64,000 nucleotides of DNA. Source: Amycolatopsis alkalitolerans (GTDB lineage Bacteria > Actinomycetota > Actinomycetes > Mycobacteriales > Pseudonocardiaceae). The notes below the pieces were generated by a model. It did not search any database and was not told where the DNA came from. It saw nothing but the letters and a program-made list of their open reading frames with translations. The stretch lies in contig NZ_VDFW01000014.1 of NCBI RefSeq assembly GCF_006152065.1, positions 1 through 64,000 of the forward strand, read 5' to 3'. Shown piece after piece: positions 38,691 through 46,159 of the stretch; positions within the stretch are counted from its first letter, which is position 1; every line of letters starts with the position of its first letter. The position numbers were made by a program, and so were the translations under genes.

Positions 38691-39298
38691 TCGATCCCCC
38701 GCTGGCCTTTCTGCCCCTCGTCCATGGGGTGCTTGACCTTCGTCATCTCGACGACGAGATCGGCGGCCTCGATCAGCCCGGGCGGCGCGTCGCGGCCGGT
38801 GATGACGACGTGCTGGCGCCCTGGGCGGTCACGGATCGCTTGGACGACGTCGGAAACCTCGATCCAGCCCCATTTCAGCGGGTAGGTGAACTCGTCGAGG
38901 ACGTAGAACTCGTGCCGTTCAGCGGCGAGCCGGCGCTTGACCTCCGCCCAGCCCTCCCGCGCGTTCGCGGCGTGGTCCTCTTCGGTCCCGGCCTTGCGCG
39001 ACCAGCTCCAGCCCTCGCCCATCTTGTGCCATTCGACGGGGCCACCCTCACCGGTCCGCTCGTGCACCTCGCCCAGCGCGCGGAAAGCGCTTTCCTCGCC
39101 GACCCGCCATTTCGCGGACTTGACGAACTGGAACACGCCGACCGCCCAGCCCTGGTTCCACGCGCGCAGCGCCATCCCGAACGCCGCGGTGGACTTGCCC
39201 TTCATCGCTCCCGTGTGGACGGCGAAGATCGGCCGGTTGCGGCGCTGGCGCGTGGTGAGCCCGTCATCGGGGACGGTCTCCGGTTTGCCCTGCGGCAT
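38684..39298 (-). CDS. cobO: Cob(I)yrinic acid a,c-diamide adenosyltransferase
   Basis: A 204-residue CobA/CobO-type adenosyltransferase that transfers the 5'-deoxyadenosyl group from ATP to cobalt(I). The P-loop region reads VHTGAMKGKSTAAFGMALRA (about 27-46), followed by GVFQFVKSAKW, FYVLDEFTYPLKWGWI and VITGRDAPPGLIEAADLV. ATG 39298 is chosen because a GGAGGGC site lies just upstream; the frame stays open to 39334. It overlaps cobB by 7 nt and lies 74 nt after the chelatase-subunit gene. Confidence 0.95.
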   Translation of the reverse strand: MPQGKPETVPDDGLTTRQRRNRPIFAVHTGAMKGKSTAAFGMALRAWNQGWAVGVFQFVKSAKWRVGEESAFRALGEVHERTGEGGPVEWHKMGEGWSWSRKAGTEEDHAANAREGWAEVKRRLAAERHEFYVLDEFTYPLKWGWIEVSDVVQAIRDRPGRQHVVITGRDAPPGLIEAADLVVEMTKVKHPMDEGQKGQRGIEW

Positions 39299-39372
39299 CA
39301 GGCCGCCCTCCGGTGCCTTGCGGGACACCCACACCCGGTCGGTCGGACTGAACGGGGCTTCGCCATTGTCAT

Positions 39373-41292
39373 TCAGGCCGCCCTCCGAAGCCGGCTCTTC
39401 ACGGCGCTGGTCAGCGAATCCGCCGCGACCTCACCCAGCGGCACGTGCTCGCCGCCGAGGCGTTGGGCCAGTTCCGCGGCGAGCCCGAGCCGCATGCGGC
39501 CGGTCTCGCAGTCCATCACCACCGACGTCACGTCCTGCAGCAACTCGGCTGCCTGCTGGGACCGGCGCACCGCGTCCGGTCCGCTCGTCGCGCGCCCGTC
39601 GGTCACCACGACGAGCAACGGGCGGCGGCGCGGATCCCGCAGCTCCTCGACCCGCAGAACCCTTGCCGCTTCGAGAAGCCCTTCGGCGAGCGGGGTACGA
39701 CCGCCGGTCGGCAGGGCTTGCAGCCGGGCCGCGGCCGCCTCGACGCTGATCGTCGGCGGCAGCGACAGCAGCGCCTCGGCGGCCCGGAACGTGACCATCC
39801 CGACCTTGTCCCGGCGCTGGTAGGCGTCCATCAGCAGCGACAGCACCGCGGCCTTGACCTCACGCATCCGCGCCTTCGCCCCCATCGAACCGGAGGCGTC
39901 CACGCAGAACAGGACCAGGTTGCCCTCGTTGCCCTCTCGCCGCGCGTAGCGCAGATCTCCCTTGCGCAGCACCAAACCGGGCCCGGACCGGCCGCGTGCG
40001 CGTTGCCGCGGCGCGGCAGCCCGCAGCGTCGCGGTCAGGTGCGGCTTGCCCTTCTGCGGCTGTACGCCGACGGTCCGGCCCGAATCGGTCACCGCCCGCG
40101 AGCGGCGGCCACGCTCACCCTCGCCCACACCGGCGACGCGGAACACTCGCGCACGGAAAGGGTTTCCCGCACCGGTCCGCTCCTCACCGTTCCCGGCGCC
40201 GGGCTGCTGCTCGCGATCGGTCTGTGCCGAGTCCTCTTCGGACGGTTCCGCGCTGCCCGAACCCGGGCCGTCGTCGTCCGGCTCCGGCGGCTCGGCGTCG
40301 CGCAAAGCCTGGTCGAGCTGCTCCTCGTCGATACCGGGCGCGTCGAACGGGTTGCGGCGACGGCGATGCGGCAGCGCCAGCCGTGCGGCGACGCGAATGT
40401 CCTCCGCGGACACCTCGGTGCGCCCGGCCCACGCGGCATGCGCGAGCGCGGCACGAGCGGTCACGATATCCGCGCGCATCCCGTCCACTTCGAACGAAGC
40501 GCACACCTCGGCGATCTGCCGCAGCGCTTCGCCGGTCAGCACCACCGACGGCAGAAGCTGTTGCGCCGTCTCGATTTCCGCGGCCAGCGAGGCGTCCTCG
40601 GACTCGTACTTGGCCGCGAACGTCTCGGGATCGGCCTCGTACGCCAGCCGGCGGCGGATGACCTCCGCGCGCTCCTCCGGGTCACGACTCGAGGCGACCT
40701 CGACGGTGAGCCCGAACCGGTCGAGCAGCTGCGGCCGAAGCTCGCCTTCCTCCGGGTTCATCGTGCCGATCAGCACGAACCGCGCCGCGTGCGAGACCGA
40801 GACGCCCTCGCGCTCGACGGTCGCGCGGCCCATCGCGGCGGCATCGAGCAGGGTGTCGACGAGGTGGTCGTGCAGCAGGTTCACCTCGTCCACGTACAGC
40901 AGCCCGCGATGCGCCCCGGCGAGCAGGCCGGGCTGGTAGTCGGTGACGCCCTCGGTGAGGGCGCGCTCGAGGTTCAGCGAGCCCACGACCCGGTCCTCGG
41001 CCGCGCCGACCGGCAGTTCGACCAGGCGCGCGGGCCTGCGCACGCCCGGCCCGGTGTGCGGGCCGTCCGGGCAGGCCGGATCGGGCGCGACGGGGTCGCA
41101 CGAGAACCGGCAGCCTTCGACGACCGAGACCTCGGGCAGCAGCCCGGCGAGCGCGCGGACCATCGTGGACTTCGCGGTGCCTTTCTCACCCCGGACCAGC
41201 ACCCCGCCGATCGCGGGTGAGATCGCGGAAAGCACGAGCGCCAGGCGCAGCTCCCGCATGCCGACGACGGCAGTGAACGGATACGGCCTCAA
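39373..41292 (-). CDS. ChlI-ChlD fusion, putative cobaltochelatase AAA/VWA subunit
   Basis: A 639-residue fusion. The N-terminal AAA+ module (about 1-330) has Walker A GEKGTAKSTMVRAL, Walker B LLYVDEVNLL and sensor IGTMNPEEGELRPQLLDRFG. An acidic, low-complexity linker follows (about 335-385). The C-terminal von Willebrand A domain has MIDAS residues in FCVDASGSMGAKARMREVK, TGGRTPLAEGL and VTDGRATSG. With CobN encoded in the same window, it most likely powers cobalt insertion into hydrogenobyrinate a,c-diamide, replacing CobS/CobT-type chelatase subunits. Start is a TTG at 41292 with a GAGGAG site. Leads a riboswitch-controlled operon. Confidence 0.9.
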   Translation of the reverse strand: MRPYPFTAVVGMRELRLALVLSAISPAIGGVLVRGEKGTAKSTMVRALAGLLPEVSVVEGCRFSCDPVAPDPACPDGPHTGPGVRRPARLVELPVGAAEDRVVGSLNLERALTEGVTDYQPGLLAGAHRGLLYVDEVNLLHDHLVDTLLDAAAMGRATVEREGVSVSHAARFVLIGTMNPEEGELRPQLLDRFGLTVEVASSRDPEERAEVIRRRLAYEADPETFAAKYESEDASLAAEIETAQQLLPSVVLTGEALRQIAEVCASFEVDGMRADIVTARAALAHAAWAGRTEVSAEDIRVAARLALPHRRRRNPFDAPGIDEEQLDQALRDAEPPEPDDDGPGSGSAEPSEEDSAQTDREQQPGAGNGEERTGAGNPFRARVFRVAGVGEGERGRRSRAVTDSGRTVGVQPQKGKPHLTATLRAAAPRQRARGRSGPGLVLRKGDLRYARREGNEGNLVLFCVDASGSMGAKARMREVKAAVLSLLMDAYQRRDKVGMVTFRAAEALLSLPPTISVEAAAARLQALPTGGRTPLAEGLLEAARVLRVEELRDPRRRPLLVVVTDGRATSGPDAVRRSQQAAELLQDVTSVVMDCETGRMRLGLAAELAQRLGGEHVPLGEVAADSLTSAVKSRLRRAA

Positions 41293-41339
41293 GGAGACTC
41301 CTCATCCCACGTGCGGGTGTCCTCGCCCGCTCCTACAGG

Positions 41340-41462
41340 GGCACCGTGCCGCGAGGCACGCAACGGGCGCCGAAGCTCTGGCTGCCGGTCGAGCACGACC
41401 GGTCACAGTGGCGGGACCGCCCCGGATTCGCACCGGGTTCCACGACGACCGTCCCCGGCATC
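41340..41462 (-). ncRNA. Cobalamin (B12) riboswitch upstream of the chelatase-cobO-cobB-cobC operon
   Basis: On the minus strand the conserved elements appear in order: GGAACCCGGTGCGAATCC (41440-41423), the B12 box CCGCCACTGTGACC (about 41413-41400), and a GCCAGAGC element (41382-41375). The leader then runs to a GAGGAG site in front of the TTG start at 41292. The structure starts only about 20 nt from the cobL start on the other strand, so the two promoters are tightly packed. Confidence 0.93.
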
Positions 41463-41481
41463 ATCGCATACGTTGGCCAAC

Positions 41482-42648
41482 GTGACGATCGTTGTCGTGG
41501 GCATCGGAGCGGACGGCTGGGGCGGGCTGCCCGAGCCGGCCAGAGCCGAGCTGGCCGGGTGCGACGTGCTGTTCGGCAGTGCCCGGCAACTGGCCCTCGT
41601 ACCGCTGGACAAGCCGAAGACGCCCTGGCCGAGCCCGCTGCTCCCGGCGCTCGGCGAGCTGCTGTCCGGGCACTCCGGCCGCCGGTTCGGGGTGCTCGCG
41701 AGCGGTGACCCCCTCGTGTCGGGCATCGGGACCACCCTGGTCAAGCGGTTCGGCGACGTACGAATCGTGCCCGCGGTGTCCTCGCTCGCGCTCGCGCGGG
41801 CGAGGCTCGGCTGGCCGGCCGAGGAAACCGACGTGGTGAGCGTCGTCGGGCGGAACGTGCATCGCGTCGCCCGGGTGCTCACGCCGGGCGCGCGGCTGCT
41901 CGTGCTCAGCGCCGACGCGTCCACCCCGGCGGAGATCGCGAAACTGCTGACGGCACAAGGCTTCGGCGACAGCGCACTGACCGTCTTCGAGCAACTGGGC
42001 GCACCCGACGAGCGCCGGTTCGAAGGTCTCGCGCGGACGTGGTCGGCCGAGGTCGATCCGCTGAACCTGGTGGCGATCGGCTGCGCGGGCGGCCCCGGGC
42101 TGCCACTGACCGGGCTGCCGGACGACGCGTTCGAGCACGACGGGCAGCTGACCAAACGGGACCTGCGCGCACTCGCTCTCGCCCGGCTCGCGCCCATGCC
42201 GGGGCGGCTGCTGTGGGATGTCGGCGCGGGCGCGGGCAGCGTCGCGATCGAATGGTCACGGGCGAATCCGGCGAACCGTGCGATCGCGGTGGAACGCGAC
42301 GCGTCGCGGGCCGCGCGGATCGCCCGGAACGCGGAACGCCTTGGCGTGCCTGATCTTCGCGTCGTCACGGGCTCCGCCCCGGACGCGCTTGCCGGGCTGC
42401 CCGCACCCGACGCGGTCTTCGCCGGCGGCGGTCTGGCCGCGCTGGACGGCTGCCGCGAAGCGCTGCGGCCCGGCGGCCGGCTCGTCGCCCACGCCGTGAC
42501 CCTCGAATCCGAACAGGTCCTCGCGCAGGCCTACCGCGACCACGGCGGCGAGCTCATGCGCGTGGCCGTCGAGCACGCCGCCCCGCTCGGCGGGTTCACC
42601 GGCTGGACCCCGGCCCGGACCGTGACGCAATGGAGCTTCCTGAAATGA
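41482..42648 (+). CDS. cobL: Precorrin-6Y C5,15-methyltransferase (decarboxylating), CbiE-CbiT fusion
   Basis: A 388-residue fusion. The N-terminal CbiE-like SAM methyltransferase domain reads VVGIGADGWGGLPEPARAEL and FGVLASGDPLVSGIGTTL; the C-terminal CbiT-like domain has the Rossmann SAM motif LLWDVGAGAGSVAIEW (about 245-260). It methylates C5 and C15 and decarboxylates the acetate side chain. GTG 41482 gives a full CbiE start. Its last bases overlap the cobM ATG (ATGA), so the two are coupled. Confidence 0.95.
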   Translation: MTIVVVGIGADGWGGLPEPARAELAGCDVLFGSARQLALVPLDKPKTPWPSPLLPALGELLSGHSGRRFGVLASGDPLVSGIGTTLVKRFGDVRIVPAVSSLALARARLGWPAEETDVVSVVGRNVHRVARVLTPGARLLVLSADASTPAEIAKLLTAQGFGDSALTVFEQLGAPDERRFEGLARTWSAEVDPLNLVAIGCAGGPGLPLTGLPDDAFEHDGQLTKRDLRALALARLAPMPGRLLWDVGAGAGSVAIEWSRANPANRAIAVERDASRAARIARNAERLGVPDLRVVTGSAPDALAGLPAPDAVFAGGGLAALDGCREALRPGGRLVAHAVTLESEQVLAQAYRDHGGELMRVAVEHAAPLGGFTGWTPARTVTQWSFLK

Positions 42649-43409
42649 CCGTGTTCTTCATCGGCGCCGGTCCCGGCGCGGCCGACCTCATCACCGTGCG
42701 CGGGCGCGATCTGCTCGCCCGCTGCCCGGTCTGCCTCTACCCCGGCAGCCTCACCCCGCCCGACCTGCTGACCCACTGCCCGCCGGGCGCGCGGTGCGTC
42801 GACACGGCCGGGCTGTCGCTGGAGGAGATCGCCGGTGAGCTCGTCGCCGCCGACCGGGCCGGGCACGACGTGGCGCGCCTGTGCTCGGGCGATCCGTCGA
42901 TCTACAGCGCCGTGGCCGAGCAGACGCGGCGCCTCGACGCGGCCGGGGTGGCCTACCAGGTGGTGCCGGGCGTACCCGCGTTCGCCGCCGCGGCCGCGGA
43001 ACTCGGGCGGGAGCTGACCGTGCCGACCGTCGGGCAGAGCCTCGTCATCACGCGCGTGCGTGCCCGGTCGACGGCCATGCCGCCCGGCGAGGAGCTGGCC
43101 GCGTTCGCCGCGACCGGGACGACTCTCGCGCTGCACCTGGCGATCAACCGCGTCGAGCAGGTCGTCGGCGAACTGCTGCCGCACTACGGCGCCGGCTGCC
43201 CGGTCGCCGTCGTGCACCTCGCGAGCCAGCCCGGCCAGCGGATCCTGCGCGGGACGCTCGGCGAAATCGCGCGGCAGGTGCGCGAAGCCGGGATCTCCCG
43301 GGCGGCGATCATCTTCGTCGGCCGGGTATTGGCGGCCGGAAACTTTCCGGACAGTTATCTCTACTCCGCGGCGCGCGACCGGTCGGCGAAGATCCGGGAC
43401 AATGATTGA
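42645..43409 (+). CDS. cobM: Precorrin-4 C11-methyltransferase
   Basis: A 254-residue tetrapyrrole methylase of the CobM/CbiF type. Typical segments: VFFIGAGPGAADLITVRGRD, CLYPGSLTPPDLL, ARLCSGDPSIYSAVAEQ and PGVPAFAAAAAELGRELTVP. It puts a methyl group on C11. ATG 42645 overlaps the cobL stop; an in-frame ATG at 42630 lies inside cobL and is less likely. A methionine aminopeptidase gene follows 51 nt later. Confidence 0.95.
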   Translation: MTVFFIGAGPGAADLITVRGRDLLARCPVCLYPGSLTPPDLLTHCPPGARCVDTAGLSLEEIAGELVAADRAGHDVARLCSGDPSIYSAVAEQTRRLDAAGVAYQVVPGVPAFAAAAAELGRELTVPTVGQSLVITRVRARSTAMPPGEELAAFAATGTTLALHLAINRVEQVVGELLPHYGAGCPVAVVHLASQPGQRILRGTLGEIARQVREAGISRAAIIFVGRVLAAGNFPDSYLYSAARDRSAKIRDND

Positions 43410-43420
43410 GTGCTAGGGTG

Positions 43421-43438
43421 GCGGTATAGTAATACCGC
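43421..43438. promoter_or_regulatory. Dyad overlapping a -10-like TATAGT in front of map
   Basis: GCGGTAT-AGTA-ATACCGC has 7-base perfect arms and contains TATAGT, a good -10 hexamer, across its centre. Placed 22 nt before the map start, it looks like an operator covering the promoter, so map may be separately regulated and not just read through from cobM. Confidence 0.5.
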
Positions 43439-43460
43439 AATCCTGGGACGCGAGGTATCC

Positions 43461-44243
43461 GTGATCGAACTGAAGACGCCCGCGGAGATCGAGCGCATGC
43501 AGGTGGCCGGGCGGTTCGTCGCCGAGGTGCTCTCCGAGGTCGGCCGGCTCGCCGACGTGGGCGTCAACCTCCTGGACCTGGAGCGCCACGTGCGCGGCAT
43601 GATCAAGCGGCGCGGCGCCGAGTCGTGCTACTGGGACTACGCCCCGTCCTTCGGCAAGGGCCCCTTCCGCAACGTCATCTGCCTGTCGGTCAACGACGCC
43701 GTCCTGCACGGCCTGCCCCATGAATACACGCTGCGCGACGGCGACGTGCTCAGCGCGGACCTCGCGGTCAGCATCGACGGCTGGGCGGCCGACTCGGCGC
43801 GCACGGTCGTCGTCGGCACTCCCGCCGAGGAGGACCTGCGGATCATCCGCGCCACCGAAGAAGCGCTGGAGGCGGGGATCGAGGCCGCGCGCCCTGGCAA
43901 CCGCCTCGGCGACATCTCGGCGGCGATCTGGGCGGTGGCCCGCGACTACGGCTATCCGGTCAACACCGAGTTCGGCGGGCACGGCATCGGCCGCACGATG
44001 CACGAGGACCTCCACGTTTCCAACAGAGGCCAGGCGGGCCGCGGCCTGAAGCTCCGGCCGGGGCTGACCCTCGCGCTCGAACCCTGGTTCGCCCGCACGA
44101 CCGACCGGATCGTCTACGACCCCGACGGCTGGACCATCCGGTCGGCCGACGGCTCACGCACGGCCCACTCCGAGCACACGGTAGCCATCACCGAAAACGG
44201 CCCATTGGTACTCACCCGGCGTTCATCCACAACGGAAACCTAA
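43461..44243 (+). CDS. map: Type I methionine aminopeptidase
   Basis: A 260-residue aminopeptidase removing N-terminal methionine. All five metal ligands are in place: D in SADLAVSIDG, D in AADSARTV, H in GGHGIGRTMHED, E in LALEPWF and E in SEHTVAITENG; the substrate-binding histidine is in NDAVLHGLPHEY. It lacks the N-terminal extension of the longer actinobacterial form. Such enzymes are often active with cobalt in vitro. The GTG at 43461 follows a GCGAGG site. Probably a second paralogue, since the housekeeping gene is normally with secY-adk. Ends overlapping convergent cbiD by 4 nt. Confidence 0.93.
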   Translation: MIELKTPAEIERMQVAGRFVAEVLSEVGRLADVGVNLLDLERHVRGMIKRRGAESCYWDYAPSFGKGPFRNVICLSVNDAVLHGLPHEYTLRDGDVLSADLAVSIDGWAADSARTVVVGTPAEEDLRIIRATEEALEAGIEAARPGNRLGDISAAIWAVARDYGYPVNTEFGGHGIGRTMHEDLHVSNRGQAGRGLKLRPGLTLALEPWFARTTDRIVYDPDGWTIRSADGSRTAHSEHTVAITENGPLVLTRRSSTTET

Positions 44244-45280
44244 GCCCGTCCGACGATCGTGCCCGCACGGTCGATCACCACGACGTCCACGCGGACGGGC
44301 GCCGAGCCGATCACCTCGGTCGCGGTCGCGAGGGCACGCGCGGCCACCAGGTCGCCCAGTGGAATGCCCGCCGCCTGCGCCAGTTGCAACGCGTGCAGGG
44401 CCGTGTTCGCCGAAAGGATCTCCTCGCCGATCGCGGGGGCGAGCGAGGCCAGCAGCCGCAGATCCACTTGCGAGCGCTTCGAATGCAGGTCCAGATGCCC
44501 GGCCGCGAGCTTCGAGAACTTCGCGAACCCGCCCGCCAGCGTCAGCCGCGGCACCGGATGCCGGCGCAGGTATTTCAGCACCGCGCCCGCGAAGTCCCCC
44601 ATGTCCAGCAGGGCACCCTCCGGCAGCCCGTACAGTTCGGCGACCACGCGCTCCGAAGTGCTCCCCGTCGCGCCCGCGACATGCGGGTAACCCATGGCCC
44701 TGGCCACGTCCACCCCGCGCCGGATGCTCTCGATCCAGGCCGAACACGAGTACGGCACCACGACACCGGTCGTGCCGAGGATCGACAGGCCGCCGACGAT
44801 CCCGAGCCGCGGGTTCCAGGTCTGCCGCGCGATCTCCTCGCCGTCGGGGATCGAGATCTCCACCACCACATCGCCGGTCCCGCCGTGCGCGGCCGCCACC
44901 GTCGCGACCGCTTCCGTCATCAACCGCCGCGGCACCGGGTTGATCGCGGGCTCGCCCACCGCCAGCGGCAACCCCGGCCGCGTCACCGTGCCGACACCCT
45001 CGCCGGCGCGGAACGTCACGCCGCTGCCCGGCTCGCCGCGCGACACCGTGGACAGGATCAGCGCCCCATGCGTGACGTCCGGATCGTCGCCCGCGTCCTT
45101 GATCACCCCCGCCGTCGCCGAACCCGCCGCGAGCCGCTCGGTCGCGAGCGCGAACGCCGGCCGCCGGTCCTTCGGCAACCGCACCTCGACCGGGTCCGGG
45201 AACTCTCCGGTGAGCAGCGCCGTGTACGCGGCCGTCGTCGCCGCGGTCGCACATGCCCCGGTCGTCCACCCGTACCGCAT
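44240..45280 (-). CDS. cbiD: Cobalt-precorrin-5B C1-methyltransferase
   Basis: A 346-residue CbiD. The N terminus shows TTGACATAATTAAYTALLTG, then GGLSILGTTGVVVPYSCSAW and the C-terminal AGGFAKFSKLAAGHLDLHSK segment, all family-diagnostic. It transfers the C1 methyl group in the anaerobic-type pathway. Its presence along with CobG implies a mixed pathway. The ATG at 45280 is preceded immediately by a possible TTG start (45283). It is divergent from cobK with just 20 nt between the starts, and convergent with map. Confidence 0.95.
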   Translation of the reverse strand: MRYGWTTGACATAATTAAYTALLTGEFPDPVEVRLPKDRRPAFALATERLAAGSATAGVIKDAGDDPDVTHGALILSTVSRGEPGSGVTFRAGEGVGTVTRPGLPLAVGEPAINPVPRRLMTEAVATVAAAHGGTGDVVVEISIPDGEEIARQTWNPRLGIVGGLSILGTTGVVVPYSCSAWIESIRRGVDVARAMGYPHVAGATGSTSERVVAELYGLPEGALLDMGDFAGAVLKYLRRHPVPRLTLAGGFAKFSKLAAGHLDLHSKRSQVDLRLLASLAPAIGEEILSANTALHALQLAQAAGIPLGDLVAARALATATEVIGSAPVRVDVVVIDRAGTIVGRA

Positions 45281-45300
45281 CAACGGGGAGTATGACGGGC

Positions 45301-46041
45301 ATGCGGACCGTTCTCGTGCTCGGCGGTACCGGGGAGGCCCGGGCGCTCGCCGCCGCGCTCACCGAACGCGGCGTCCGCGTCATCTCCTCGCTCGCCGGAC
45401 GCGTCGCGAACCCACGGCTTCCGGTCGGCGAAGTGCGTATCGGCGGCTTCGGCGGCGCTGACGGACTTGCCCGCTATGTCACCGAAAACGATGTTGTCGC
45501 CGTTGTCGACGCGACCCATCCCTTTGCGCAACGGATCGGTGTTTCCGCCGTGAACGGCGCTTCCGCCGCCGGGGTTCCGCTGCTCCGCTTGGAGCGGCCC
45601 GGCTGGCAGGCCGGTCCCGGCGACGACTGGCATTGGGTCGCCACGCTCGAAGAAGCGGCGACGAAGATCACACACCTGGGCGAACGCATCTTCCTGACCA
45701 GCGGGCGCCAGGGCCTGGCCGCGTTCGCCGGTTGCACCGGGCAATGGTTTCTCGCCCGCTGTGTCGACCCGCCGGCGCCCCCGTTGCCGCCGAAGATCGA
45801 GATCCTGCTAGACCGCGGGCCCTACGACGTGCCCGGCGAGACAGCGATCCTGCGCGAGCACCGGATCGACGTGCTCGTCACGAAGGACAGCGGGGGCACG
45901 ATGACCACCGCGAAGCTGGTCGCGGCCCGCCAGGCCGGCATCCCCGTGATCATCGTGCGGCGCCCTGCCCGTCCCGCCGCCGAGACGGTCCGGGAGGTGG
46001 CCGCCGCGGTGGCCTGGGTGTCCGCGTTCCCGCAGGTCTGA
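45301..46041 (+). CDS. cobK: Precorrin-6A reductase
   Basis: A 246-residue NADPH-dependent reductase of the CobK/CbiJ family. It starts with VLVLGGTGEARALAAAL and shows VVDATHPFAQRIGVSAV, RIFLTSGRQGLAAF, ARCVDPP and VLVTKDSGGTMTTAKLVAAR. The ATG at 45301 is used because the CGGGGAG site (about 45284-45290) has proper spacing; ATG 45292 is too close. It is divergent from cbiD, sharing a very small promoter region. Confidence 0.95.
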   Translation: MRTVLVLGGTGEARALAAALTERGVRVISSLAGRVANPRLPVGEVRIGGFGGADGLARYVTENDVVAVVDATHPFAQRIGVSAVNGASAAGVPLLRLERPGWQAGPGDDWHWVATLEEAATKITHLGERIFLTSGRQGLAAFAGCTGQWFLARCVDPPAPPLPPKIEILLDRGPYDVPGETAILREHRIDVLVTKDSGGTMTTAKLVAARQAGIPVIIVRRPARPAAETVREVAAAVAWVSAFPQV

Positions 46042-46159
46042 TGCCCTGCCGGGGGGCTCAGCACCGCTCGGATGATCCGGCGAACCGGACGCCATGCATA
46101 ATTCTTGCCCGATAGAACCCAAAGAACCTTCGACACAGTAGGGCGATAGCGTTCGTTCA

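Noticed and set aside
39445..41220. A 591-codon frame antisense to the chelatase AAA/VWA gene
   Set aside because: No domain is visible, and the sense strand shows complete AAA+ and von Willebrand motifs.
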